Shown: positions 24,126-32,210 of the stretch, in pieces
How positions within the stretch are numbered: the first letter of the stretch is position 1
Layout: each line of letters opens with the position of its first letter
Assembly (NCBI GenBank): GCA_027623775.1
Contig: JAQBUY010000004.1
Coordinates: 1 to 32,391, forward strand
Length of the DNA stretch: 32,391 nucleotides
Source of the DNA: Pseudomonadota bacterium
Lineage (GTDB): Bacteria > Pseudomonadota > Alphaproteobacteria > HIMB59
Direction of reading: 5' to 3'
The notes under the pieces: model-generated
Seen by the model: only the letters and a program-made list of their open reading frames with translations
What the model was told of the DNA's origin: nothing
Database searches by the model: none
Made by a program: the position numbers and the translations under genes

Positions 24126-24198
24126 AATTAACCTCCTTAAAGCGTTAATTTAATCTGCAGTATTAACCTGCGTTACGTAGGTCCTTCATGGCACCTAC
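24126..24198 (-). promoter_or_regulatory. ROSE-like RNA thermometer in the hsp20 5' leader
   Basis: On the minus strand the leader folds into successive hairpins. The first is GTAGGT…ACCTAC (24177-24198). The second is GCAG…CTGC (24157-24171). The last is AATTAAC…GTTAATT (24126-24150), which encloses the Shine-Dalgarno AAGGAGG. In the last stem, CGCTT sits opposite the Shine-Dalgarno with an unpaired G, close to the U[U/C]GCU element of alphaproteobacterial ROSE thermometers. Heat melting would free the ribosome binding site. Folding was done by eye. Confidence 0.75.
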
Positions 24199-24204
24199 AA
24201 TTTA

Positions 24205-24233
24205 TATATGGGATTTTTTAAAAATTTTTCAAG
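24205..24233 (-). promoter_or_regulatory. RpoH (sigma-32) type promoter for hsp20
   Basis: On the minus strand, CTTGAAA (24227-24233) and CCCATATA (24205-24212) are separated by 14 bases. This agrees closely with the sigma-32 consensus CTTGAAA-N11-14-CCCCATnTA. The expected transcription start, about 7 bases further on, coincides with the first ROSE hairpin. Confidence 0.82.
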
Positions 24234-24339
24234 TGATTTAAATTTTAAATAAATCTTTAACCTACTTTTCTGAAATAAGAACTCATATTAATATGTTAAC
24301 ACTTATTAATTTAAAAACATGGTTGTATGTAGGATTATG

Positions 24340-25344
24340 ATGAATTATTCTAATTTCTCAATGCCATACTGTATTCAAGCTAGCAAACCAGGCGATTCAT
24401 CTGTTTTAATTAAAAAAGAATTTGTATTAGAAATACCCAAGGCTAATGAGATTGTTATTAAAAATGAAAGAATAGGCATCAATTTTATTGATATTTATAT
24501 TCGTAAAGGTATTTATCCATGGCCAGTTGAAAGTAATAATATGAACTTAGTTTTAGGTTCGGAAGGCGCTGGCGTTATTGAAAAGATTGGATCTGAAGTT
24601 ACAAAATTTAAAATTGGTGACAGAGTTGCTTTTTTAAAAACAAATGGTGCCTACACATCCCATAGAACTATTGAGCAAGAATTAGTTGTTCACATACCAG
24701 ACTTTATATCTTTTGATAAAGCAGCCGCCGTTATGCTTAAAGGACTTACAGTTAAGTATTTGCTAAACGATAGCTATAAAATTAAAGGACACGAAACTGT
24801 TTTATTTCATGCTTCAGCTGGCGGTGTAGGTTTAATTGCTGGCCAGTGGTTAAAGTCTTTAGGTATCAAAACAATTGGGACTGCTGGAACAGATGAGAAA
24901 TGTTCACTTGCGAAACAACATGGGTATGAGCACGTCATCAATTACAACAAAGAAGATTTTCAAAAGGTTGTAATGGATCTCACTAATGGTGAAGGGGTCG
25001 ATGTTGTTTTTGATAGCGTCGGACAGACTACAATGTCAGGTTCTTTCGGTTGTCTTAAAAAACATGGGACGTTAATCAGCTTTGGACAATCATCTGGCGT
25101 ATACACAGATTTGAAAATAAGTGATTTACAAGCAGGGTCATTTTTTCTTTCTAGACCAACTTTATTTCACTTTATTCCTATTCCTGGATGGTTAGATAAT
25201 GCTACCGCGATTTTATTTAAAATGATCAAAGAAAATAAAATGGATATTCAATATAATAATACTTATGACTTGGAAAACTTAGGTCAAGCTCATGACGAAA
25301 TCGAAAATCGTAGGACTACTGGCTCTGTTATTTTAAAAGTTTAG
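24340..25344 (+). CDS. qor: NADPH:quinone oxidoreductase, zeta-crystallin/Qor family
   Basis: This is a zinc-free medium-chain dehydrogenase that reduces quinones or enones. Family marks: the family-typical GINFIDIYIRKGIYP, GSEGAGVIEKIGSEVTKFKIGDRVAFL, and the NADPH fold HASAGGVGLIAGQWLKSLGIKTIGT. GEGVDVVFDSVGQTTMSGSFGCLKKHGTLISFGQSSG follows. I prefer 24340 (or 24337) as start, because an AGGA site lies just upstream. The track start at 24319 lacks one, and MPYCIQA at 24361 is another candidate. It is convergent with the aminotransferase, sharing four bases. Confidence 0.9.
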   Translation: MNYSNFSMPYCIQASKPGDSSVLIKKEFVLEIPKANEIVIKNERIGINFIDIYIRKGIYPWPVESNNMNLVLGSEGAGVIEKIGSEVTKFKIGDRVAFLKTNGAYTSHRTIEQELVVHIPDFISFDKAAAVMLKGLTVKYLLNDSYKIKGHETVLFHASAGGVGLIAGQWLKSLGIKTIGTAGTDEKCSLAKQHGYEHVINYNKEDFQKVVMDLTNGEGVDVVFDSVGQTTMSGSFGCLKKHGTLISFGQSSGVYTDLKISDLQAGSFFLSRPTLFHFIPIPGWLDNATAILFKMIKENKMDIQYNNTYDLENLGQAHDEIENRRTTGSVILKV

Positions 25345-26684
25345 TTACTAATTTTAATTTCATTAAAAACTTCATTTAAAGTTTCTTTAAGAGTTGAGTA
25401 CATAAAATCAATTTGTTCAGGAGTTGTTATGAAGGGAGGACATAAAACTATTGAAGGGCCTAGTGGTCTACATATCAAGCCCTTTTCAATTGCTTTGTTT
25501 GCTACTCTTTCTCCCATATTCATATGACCATCAAAAGGCTTTTTAGTTTTTTTATCTTGAACCATCTCTAGTGCGCCCATTAATCCAATTCCTCTAGCTT
25601 CACCAATAAACTCCATATCTTCAAAACTTTTTAATCCGCCCATAAAAAGTGGTTCGAGTTTTCTCACATTTTCTAATAATTTTTCCTCAATAATAATATC
25701 AATGGCCTGAAGTGCTAAAGCGCATCCGACCGGATGACCCCCAGCTGTAAATCCATGTGGGAATTCTTCTGCTGCATAGGATGCATCCATTAATTCTTTT
25801 GTAATTTCCTCTCCGGTAATCACAGCACCTAGAGGAAAAAAACCTGACGTTATACACTTAGATGCAATGATCATATCAGGTTTAATATCATAGGTAATAG
25901 AGCCCCATAAATTTCCTGTTCTTCCAAAACCACAAATAACCTCATCTGCAATCAATGGAATATTATGTTTTTTTAAAATAGGTTGAATAAGTTGAAAATA
26001 GTTTTTTGATGGAGGTATGACTCCCCCCGCACCCATGACAGGTTCAGCAAAAAAACCAGCAATTGTATCGGCACCTTCTTTTGCAATAACATCTTCCAAG
26101 TCCTGTGCCATTCTTAAGGAAAAATCTTCTTCACTTTCTCCTTCTTTGCCAAATTTCCAATAGTGAGGGCATGCTGATCTAATAAAGTCAGATAGAGGTA
26201 ATCCAAAAACATCATTATAGGGTTTGCCTGTCATTGATGCAGCTCCAACGGTAACCCCGTGATAGGAGTTATATCGAGTTATAATTTTTCTTTTTTTTGG
26301 TAAGCCTTTATGCCAATTCATAAACCATAATAATTTAACTGCAGTATCATTAGCTTCAGAACCTGAGTTTGTAAAAAAAACTTTACCTTCATCAAAAGGA
26401 GAAACTTCAATAAGTTTATTTGTTAGATTAATAGCTGGTTCAGTTATTCTTCCAAATAAAGCATGATATCCTGACAACTCTTCATATTGTTTTTGAGCTG
26501 TAGCAATCATCTTAGGATGATCAAATCCTACAACAGAATTCCAGAGACCTGAATTTCCATCAAAATATTTTTTCCCTTTCGTATCATAGACGTAAGCACC
26601 CTTGGCTTTATTTAAAACAATTGGACCATGAGAATCTAGATTCTTGAGATCGGTAAATCCGTAAAGAATATGAGAAGTATCCAT
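25341..26684 (-). CDS. Class III (omega) aminotransferase, PLP-dependent
   Basis: It transfers amino groups from amines or omega-amino acids to keto acids such as pyruvate. PLP-fold marks: FFTNSGSEANDTAVKL, RYNSYHGVTVGAASMTGKP, FAEPVMGAGGVIPP, ADEVICGFGRTG and the catalytic lysine in IIASKCITSGFFPLGAV. The N-terminus (HALFGRITEPAINL) resembles the taurine/polyamine/beta-alanine-pyruvate group. The amino donor cannot be fixed from sequence alone. It is 447 residues. A 41-codon ORF ends 6 bases before its start and contains its ribosome binding site. Confidence 0.9.
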   Translation of the reverse strand: MDTSHILYGFTDLKNLDSHGPIVLNKAKGAYVYDTKGKKYFDGNSGLWNSVVGFDHPKMIATAQKQYEELSGYHALFGRITEPAINLTNKLIEVSPFDEGKVFFTNSGSEANDTAVKLLWFMNWHKGLPKKRKIITRYNSYHGVTVGAASMTGKPYNDVFGLPLSDFIRSACPHYWKFGKEGESEEDFSLRMAQDLEDVIAKEGADTIAGFFAEPVMGAGGVIPPSKNYFQLIQPILKKHNIPLIADEVICGFGRTGNLWGSITYDIKPDMIIASKCITSGFFPLGAVITGEEITKELMDASYAAEEFPHGFTAGGHPVGCALALQAIDIIIEEKLLENVRKLEPLFMGGLKSFEDMEFIGEARGIGLMGALEMVQDKKTKKPFDGHMNMGERVANKAIEKGLICRPLGPSIVLCPPFITTPEQIDFMYSTLKETLNEVFNEIKISN

Positions 26685-26690
26685 AATTAA

Positions 26691-26816
26691 TTATTCCGCC
26701 TTTTCATAAAGATCTTCAAAGTAAGGCATTTGATCAAAAGGGATATTTATAATTTCTAAATCAGCAATAAAGTAACCAGAAAAAAAACAGAGAAACATTA
26801 AAATTAATTTAAACAT
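26691..26816 (-). CDS. Small secreted or membrane peptide upstream of the aminotransferase (41 aa)
   Basis: This ORF is too short for the track. MFKLILMFLCFFSGYFIA forms a membrane helix or signal peptide, followed by the acidic tail DLEIINIPFDQMPYFEDLYEKAE. Its stop is six bases from the aminotransferase start, and the AAGGCGGA ribosome binding site of that gene lies within its last codons, so translation could be coupled. I know no family. It is supported by position and peptide character only. Confidence 0.45.
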   Translation of the reverse strand: MFKLILMFLCFFSGYFIADLEIINIPFDQMPYFEDLYEKAE

Positions 26817-26853
26817 GAGATATTATCTTATTGGATTATTTAATAAAAAGAAC

Positions 26854-26892
26854 AAAAAAAAAGGGCCAGAAGTAAGACTTTTGACCCTTTTT
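26854..26892 (-). terminator. Orphan strong terminator in a divergent gap
   Basis: The arms AAAAAGGGCCAGAAGT and ACTTTTGACCCTTTTT form about 15 base pairs with one mismatch around a 3-base loop. On the minus strand, nine T follow. No annotated gene ends here: genes leave the gap in both directions. A small RNA or a leader attenuator for the minus-strand genes is implied. The rest of the gap (26893-27070) is AT-rich and shows no gene I can support. Confidence 0.6.
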
Positions 26893-27070
26893 GAAGGAAA
26901 AAATGACCATTAAGAAAAAAGCCATTTACTTTAGTCTGCAAAAAAAAAAGATATAAATACCTAAATTTCATCATAGATTTAATCGAAATACATATCAAGA
27001 AATTTGCAAATTGTACTATATATTGTTAATTATAAGGTCATGATCTACTATAGATAGATATCATAATTCA

Positions 27071-28630
27071 ATGCTTAATCTCATTCACCGAATCATAGTC
27101 AACACTCCGATTTTATTGGTAATGTTTTTCTCTCTTATTTGTATTGCCATCATGATTTACATCACGCCTGTTTTAGACAGAGATGAAGCTCGGTACGCAC
27201 AAACATCTTTTCAAATTTCAGAAACCAATGATTTTATCAATCTTAAATTTGATGAAAGTTTAAGATTAAAAAAACCCCCAGGAATTTACTGGATGCAATT
27301 TGCATCTTATAAAATTTTTAATAATTTTCTAGACAAGGAAATATGGATGTTTCGAATTCCATCTTTTTTAAGTCTCATACTGATGCTTTTATTTACTCAT
27401 AAATTAGCAAGATTATTATTTTATGATTTAAATACAATGATTCCTCTGACAGCATTAGCTGGAACAGTCATTGTTATATTTGAATCTTTACAGGCAACTA
27501 CAGATATGGCTTATACGGCATTTTCATTAATGTCTTATTATTATTTTATAAAATGTTTTCAGGAAGAAAAAAATTATTCTCATATTTTTTTTATTATAAC
27601 AAGTCTTATTGCAATGTTAATTAAAGGACCCATATTTTTAATTATTATAGGAATAGTTCTTATTTTCAAATTAGCAGATTTAAATATTCCAGTTAAGAAA
27701 AAAATAATACAACTTTCAAATTTATCTATTGTTATCTTTATATCTATTTTTTTAGCACTTCTTTATAATATTTTAACAGAAGGACAATTCTTTCAGCAAT
27801 CATTAATAAAAGATTTTGGTGGTAAATTAATAGCAACTCAAGAATCTCATGGCGGTATTTTTGGTTATTACTTATTAGGATCTTTTTTAATTGTATTCCC
27901 CATTTATCCACTTTTGATAATTGGAATTTTTTATAATTTTTTTAAGAAAATTAATTGGGATAAGAATCTTCTTATGATTTTATGTTCTATCTTTATATTT
28001 TTATTATTATTAGAGATAATTCCAACTAAACTTCCTCATTATATTTTGCCTGTAGTTCCGTTAATGGCAATTTATTTATCAAGAACTCTTGAATTCATAG
28101 AATTTAAATGGAGTAAGATATTATTAGGGTTAAATATTAGTTTTGTCATTATGTTCGTATTAATGGATTTAAAAGCTTACGAAATAACAGGTGAAAAAAG
28201 AAATAATCAATCTCTCTTCTATTATGGATTTATGATCATTCCATTAATTTTAAACCCGATATTCTTTAAAAATAATCAATCCTTATTAAATGTAGTGAAA
28301 CTATCATCACTTTCATCTTCTTTTTTAGTGTTAATAACTGTAGCTAATTTAGTTATTTTACATAAAAATATATGGATTGCTGATGGAATTGAAGACTTTA
28401 TAAATAGGCATTATGAATGTGGCCAAGATTATAATATTAATATATATGGAATTAATGAACCAAGTTTAATATTTAAGTTTTATGAAAATTATAAATTGAC
28501 AAGCGATTGTAATATTCAAATACAAGTTTCTGATTTAGATAATATGCCAATAAATAATATATCCTCAACAAATCAAACTTTTTTTAACTATTCTAATGGG
28601 AAAAAAATTAATTTAAATTTTTCAAAATAA
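27071..28630 (+). CDS. ArnT-like glycosyltransferase, GT39/PMT family
   Basis: This is a multi-pass inner-membrane enzyme that moves a sugar from a polyprenyl-phosphate carrier onto an envelope acceptor such as lipid A or a glycan. The first periplasmic loop has the conserved acidic motif DRDEARYAQTSFQI and the RLKKPPGIYWMQFA motif typical of ArnT-like proteins. About 11-12 hydrophobic helices follow, with a soluble C-terminal tail. It is 519 residues. It overlaps the next gene by one base (TAATG). The donor sugar and acceptor are unknown. Confidence 0.85.
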   Translation: MLNLIHRIIVNTPILLVMFFSLICIAIMIYITPVLDRDEARYAQTSFQISETNDFINLKFDESLRLKKPPGIYWMQFASYKIFNNFLDKEIWMFRIPSFLSLILMLLFTHKLARLLFYDLNTMIPLTALAGTVIVIFESLQATTDMAYTAFSLMSYYYFIKCFQEEKNYSHIFFIITSLIAMLIKGPIFLIIIGIVLIFKLADLNIPVKKKIIQLSNLSIVIFISIFLALLYNILTEGQFFQQSLIKDFGGKLIATQESHGGIFGYYLLGSFLIVFPIYPLLIIGIFYNFFKKINWDKNLLMILCSIFIFLLLLEIIPTKLPHYILPVVPLMAIYLSRTLEFIEFKWSKILLGLNISFVIMFVLMDLKAYEITGEKRNNQSLFYYGFMIIPLILNPIFFKNNQSLLNVVKLSSLSSSFLVLITVANLVILHKNIWIADGIEDFINRHYECGQDYNINIYGINEPSLIFKFYENYKLTSDCNIQIQVSDLDNMPINNISSTNQTFFNYSNGKKINLNFSK

Positions 28631-30048
28631 TGCATTTTTTTAAAAATTTAGAATTCAAAGATAAAAAAATATTATTCTTTTTTTTAATATCGATTTTGTT
28701 TTCTTTTCTTATAGACACAAAATTAACATTATTTTTTTATGGCTTTAACGAACCTTTTAAATCATTTTTTCATACAGTTACTAAATTTGGCGACTCATTG
28801 TATTATCTATTATTCATTGCATTATTTTTCTTAATCTTACGAGTTAGGAAAAATATATCTCCCATTTTTAAAAATCTATATGATTTAAATGTTTTTATTT
28901 TTTATAATATTATTCTTAGTGGAATTGTTACACAAATTCTAAAACATCTTGTTGGTAGACCTAGACCTAAAATGTTATTTTTTGATCATGAATCTTTAGA
29001 TCTTAATCTATTTACTTTTGACTCTAGTTTTCATTCTTTTCCTTCTGGGCATACATCAACTATTTTTAGTATTGTCTTTGTTTTTTATTTTTCGTTTCCT
29101 GTAATTAAAAAATACATAATTTCTTTTGGTATTTTGATAGCTCTGACAAGGTTAATAATTGGCGCTCACTATCTAAGTGATGTCATTGCTGGTTGTGCTA
29201 TTTCTTATTTTACGTTTATTTTTTTAAGAAATAAATTTTTCATCCAAGAAAGATTATTTATTAAAAAAGAAGAATTTCTTCCAAACACTTATATTTCTCA
29301 AATATCCTCTATTTGTTCAAATTTTTTTCGTGAGTACTATTTAAAAATTATTATGACCCATTATTACTTAAAATATTTTTTAATTATAATTTTCATTTCA
29401 ATAATATTTTTTATATTTCCAACAATAGATATATCTGTGAGTGGGATTTTTTATAAAGGGAATGGGAGTTTTTTTGCTAACTCATTTGATTGGAATGTTT
29501 ATCTTTTACGTGACATTCTTCTTCCTATAATAGTTTTAGCAGTCTTTTTCATACCGATTATTGGAACAACATACTGGATTATTACTAGAAAAAATTTCTT
29601 ATCTTTAACGTTAAATAATTTAGCTTATCTTTTTTTATCATCATTTCTTTCATTAGGTTTGATTGTAAATGTTATTTTAAAAAATCTTTGGGGGCGAGTT
29701 AGACCTAATGACACTATTCTTTTTGGTGGAGATCAGCCATTCTCAATACCTTGGTTAAAAGTTTCACACTGTGATCAGAATTGTAGCTTTGTTTCAGGTG
29801 ACGTGTCTGCTTATACCCTATTACTGGCTCTAATTTTAGTTTTCTCTAAGCCAAATTTAAATAAATTTGCTTATTTATTAATTATATTAATTGGAATAAC
29901 CCGTATCATGGAAGGTGGTCACTTTTTTAGTGATGTGATAATGAGCTTCATGATTACGCACTTTATTGTTAAAATCTTATTTGATTTCTTTTCTCAATTA
30001 CCTGATAATTTAAATGTTGATAAAATCGTATTTTTTAAAAACAAATAA
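28630..30048 (+). CDS. Membrane phosphatase with two fused PAP2 domains
   Basis: Two complete PAP2 (type 2 phosphatidic acid phosphatase) domains sit in one chain. The first has KHLVGRPRP, SFPSGHTS and RLIIGAHYLSD, all three canonical motifs. The second has KNLWGRVRP, SFVSGDVSA (aspartate where the histidine of PSGH is usual) and RIMEGGHFFSD. Such enzymes dephosphorylate lipid A, phosphatidylglycerol phosphate or undecaprenyl pyrophosphate at the periplasmic face. It lies between two GT39 genes, so a role in lipid A or carrier-lipid chemistry is likely. It is 472 residues, about twice a usual single-domain PAP2. Confidence 0.88.
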   Translation: MHFFKNLEFKDKKILFFFLISILFSFLIDTKLTLFFYGFNEPFKSFFHTVTKFGDSLYYLLFIALFFLILRVRKNISPIFKNLYDLNVFIFYNIILSGIVTQILKHLVGRPRPKMLFFDHESLDLNLFTFDSSFHSFPSGHTSTIFSIVFVFYFSFPVIKKYIISFGILIALTRLIIGAHYLSDVIAGCAISYFTFIFLRNKFFIQERLFIKKEEFLPNTYISQISSICSNFFREYYLKIIMTHYYLKYFLIIIFISIIFFIFPTIDISVSGIFYKGNGSFFANSFDWNVYLLRDILLPIIVLAVFFIPIIGTTYWIITRKNFLSLTLNNLAYLFLSSFLSLGLIVNVILKNLWGRVRPNDTILFGGDQPFSIPWLKVSHCDQNCSFVSGDVSAYTLLLALILVFSKPNLNKFAYLLIILIGITRIMEGGHFFSDVIMSFMITHFIVKILFDFFSQLPDNLNVDKIVFFKNK

Positions 30049-31420
30049 TTACTTATTATTATTTGTTTTTTTTATTCTTTTCATAAGAATTATAAGTTTA
30101 GCCATATCTCCATTAGAGCCACAGGGTGATGAAACTCAGTATTGGTATTGGAGTACATATTTTGATTGGGGGTATTATTCAAAACCACCACTAGTTGCCT
30201 GGGTAATAACTTTATTCACTTCACTCTTTGGAAGTTCGGTATTTATTCTTAAGTTTCCATCTCTTCTTGCTCATATCTTAACTTCAATTGTTTTGTTTAA
30301 TCTTTCTAGGGGGTTTAATAGAAATAAGGAAGAAAGTATATGGCTTTCTATTTCTTATTTACTTTTCTTTGCAGTCAGCCTTTCATCTAATGTTATTTCA
30401 ACAGATCCATTTCTTTTATTATTTTGGTCACTTTCTTTATATTTTTTTAAACTCTCTCTGAATGATAATTCATTCAAACAGATAGTTCTAACAAGTGTTT
30501 TTATTGCATTAGGATTTTATGCGAAGTATGCAATGATTTATTTTTTTGTATGTAGTATTTTTTTAATCATTCTTAGTGAAAATAAAAAAAAATTAATTAA
30601 AAATATTCTAATTATTGCATTTTTTGTTTCTTTATTTATTAGTCCACATATTTACTGGGTCTATAGTACTAACTGGGTTACTTTCATTCATACAAGTGAT
30701 AACTTTAACTGGGGTGTTACACTATTTAATTTTGAGCAATTATTTAATTTTATTATAAGTCAGTTTTTTATAGCTACTCCTATTGTTTTTTTTCTCTACT
30801 TAAAGGGTCTAGTAAAATTTAAAAACTTCTATCAGTCTTACGCATTTGAAATTTCTTATTCCCTTCCTATTATTATATTAATAACTATTCAAAGTTTTAT
30901 CAGTAGGGCCAATGCTAATTGGTCATCAGTTGCTTTTATAGGAATAGGAATGATTGCATCAAACATAATGTACCAAAAAAATAAAAAACTACTTTATATC
31001 AATGCCACACTTGGAGTGATGGTTTTATTTCTAGTAAGTTTTTTTATTATCAACCCTCCCAATATTTCGCCTTTTAATAAACTTCAAGGAATGGAGGGCG
31101 CTTCAACTGAAATTAAATTTTTAGACGATTCACTATTATCTGATTATATAGTTTTTGATGACCGAATGAATATCGCAAAATTTCTTTACCATTTACCATC
31201 CAAGCAAGATAAAATGAGATATTTATCAACTGGAGGTCACCCAGGCAATCATTTTGAAATGCTAATGCCTATTACTGTTGATCAACTTCAAAATAAAAAA
31301 ATTATAATGATCCATCGTTATGAACAAACTATCAAACCTTTGAAAGACCACTTATTAGTTAAACAACTTTATGAAATGCCTAATTCTAAAAACAATTTCT
31401 TTATTAGTTATTTCGAATAA
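30014..31420 (+). CDS. Glycosyltransferase GT39/GT83 family, second in operon
   Basis: This is a multi-pass membrane transferase of the ArnT/PMT clan. The motif PLEPQGDETQYWYWSTYFDWGYYSKPPLVAWVI is the classic opening, with the acidic pair in the first periplasmic loop. STDPFLLLFWSLSLYFF and SRANANWSSVAFIG also match. It is 468 residues. Its start overlaps the PAP2 gene by 35 bases, which suggests tight coupling. It differs from the 27071 protein in its acceptor-facing C-terminal region, so the two may add different sugars or act on different acceptors. Confidence 0.85.
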   Translation: MLIKSYFLKTNNYLLLFVFFILFIRIISLAISPLEPQGDETQYWYWSTYFDWGYYSKPPLVAWVITLFTSLFGSSVFILKFPSLLAHILTSIVLFNLSRGFNRNKEESIWLSISYLLFFAVSLSSNVISTDPFLLLFWSLSLYFFKLSLNDNSFKQIVLTSVFIALGFYAKYAMIYFFVCSIFLIILSENKKKLIKNILIIAFFVSLFISPHIYWVYSTNWVTFIHTSDNFNWGVTLFNFEQLFNFIISQFFIATPIVFFLYLKGLVKFKNFYQSYAFEISYSLPIIILITIQSFISRANANWSSVAFIGIGMIASNIMYQKNKKLLYINATLGVMVLFLVSFFIINPPNISPFNKLQGMEGASTEIKFLDDSLLSDYIVFDDRMNIAKFLYHLPSKQDKMRYLSTGGHPGNHFEMLMPITVDQLQNKKIIMIHRYEQTIKPLKDHLLVKQLYEMPNSKNNFFISYFE

Positions 31421-31428
31421 ATAGAAAT

Positions 31429-31503
31429 TGGCGATTTCGTCAGGACTCGAACCTGAAACGCAAGGGTCGAAACCTTGAATGATATCCATTTCACCACGAA
31501 ACC
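31429..31503 (-). tRNA. tRNA-Arg (anticodon TCG)
   Basis: On the minus strand, acceptor GGTTTCG pairs with CGAAATC (one G-U). The D arm is TGGTGAAATGGATATCA. The anticodon stem CAAGG/CCTTG encloses TTTCGAC, giving anticodon TCG, which reads CGA-family arginine codons. The T arm is CAGGTTCGAGTCCTG, followed by G and an encoded CCA. The gene sits between the envelope operon and the ybgC locus. Confidence 0.9.
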
Positions 31504-31567
31504 AGAATTAATATATCAATACAATAAGTATGCTTCAAAAGGTATAAATTTCTGCTAAGATACAAAT

Positions 31568-31690
31568 ATGATTAAAATTCCGAAGCTAACAAAAATGGGC
31601 ACAGGAGGCAAAGTTATTTTAGGTATCAATATTTTTCTCGTTGTACTTGTATTATCCATCATTTTTTATAATCATTTCATTGGTTTATAA
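31568..31690 (+). CDS. Small single-helix membrane protein (40 aa)
   Basis: This short ORF is not in the track. MIKIPKLTKMGTGGKVILG is a basic N-terminus, followed by the helix INIFLVVLVLSIIFYNHFIGL. Basic-inside topology fits a bitopic membrane miniprotein. There is no clear Shine-Dalgarno. I know no family for it. Confidence 0.35.
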   Translation: MIKIPKLTKMGTGGKVILGINIFLVVLVLSIIFYNHFIGL

Positions 31691-31710
31691 TAGATAACTT
31701 AATTATTTTT

Positions 31711-31785
31711 ATGGTTAAAAAATATTTCTATTTAGAAAAATATGATGAGATTACTTATCCAATTAAACCATTTTTAAAAATATGA
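31711..31785 (+). CDS. 24-codon ORF overlapping the thioesterase start
   Basis: The peptide MVKKYFYLEKYDEITYPIKPF… ends with TGA overlapping the next ATG (ATGA). That overlap is the usual sign of translational coupling, so it may be a leader ORF for the thioesterase. It is too short for a homology call. Confidence 0.25.
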   Translation: MVKKYFYLEKYDEITYPIKPFLKI

Positions 31786-32210
31786 ATGTTAATTTAAGTA
31801 CAACTAATACCTTTAATTTTTCAATTAAAATATATTACGAAGATACTGATGCTGAAGGTGTTGTTTATTACGCAAATTATTTAAAATTTATTGAACGAGC
31901 AAGGACTAAAATGATTAATGCCTGCGGCACCAGTTTAAAAATACTTCATACCGAACATGATTGCAGATTTATAGTTAAAATTTGTAATCTAGATTATATA
32001 AAATCAGCAAACTTAGAGGACATTTTGCAAGTAAGAACATCTCTTGAAAAAATCTCAAATGCCTCCTTTATATTAAATCAAAATATATTCCGTAATGAAG
32101 ATCTGATATTAAAAGCTGAAATTGTCATTGTTTGTATTGATAAACATCATAAACCTTCAAAAATTCCTAATTTTCTTAAGGAAAAAATTCAATTACTGAT
32201 TGGTAAATAA
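31782..32210 (+). CDS. ybgC: YbgC/FadM family acyl-CoA thioesterase
   Basis: This is a hot-dog fold thioesterase acting on acyl-CoA. The active-site region YYEDTDAEGVVYYANYLKFIERAR is the YbgC signature, with the catalytic aspartate in DTDAEG. It is 142 residues. In many proteobacteria ybgC precedes tolQRA, but here the next gene is an acyl-CoA synthetase family gene. The two share one base (TAATG), which suggests a shared operon and a metabolic rather than Tol-linked setting. Confidence 0.92.
   Translation: MNVNLSTTNTFNFSIKIYYEDTDAEGVVYYANYLKFIERARTKMINACGTSLKILHTEHDCRFIVKICNLDYIKSANLEDILQVRTSLEKISNASFILNQNIFRNEDLILKAEIVIVCIDKHHKPSKIPNFLKEKIQLLIGK

Noticed and set aside
26855-26945. 29-codon minus-strand ORF reading through the orphan hairpin
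   Set aside because: Phe-rich translation of T-runs, weak ribosome binding site and overlap with a terminator stem; not credible as a gene.
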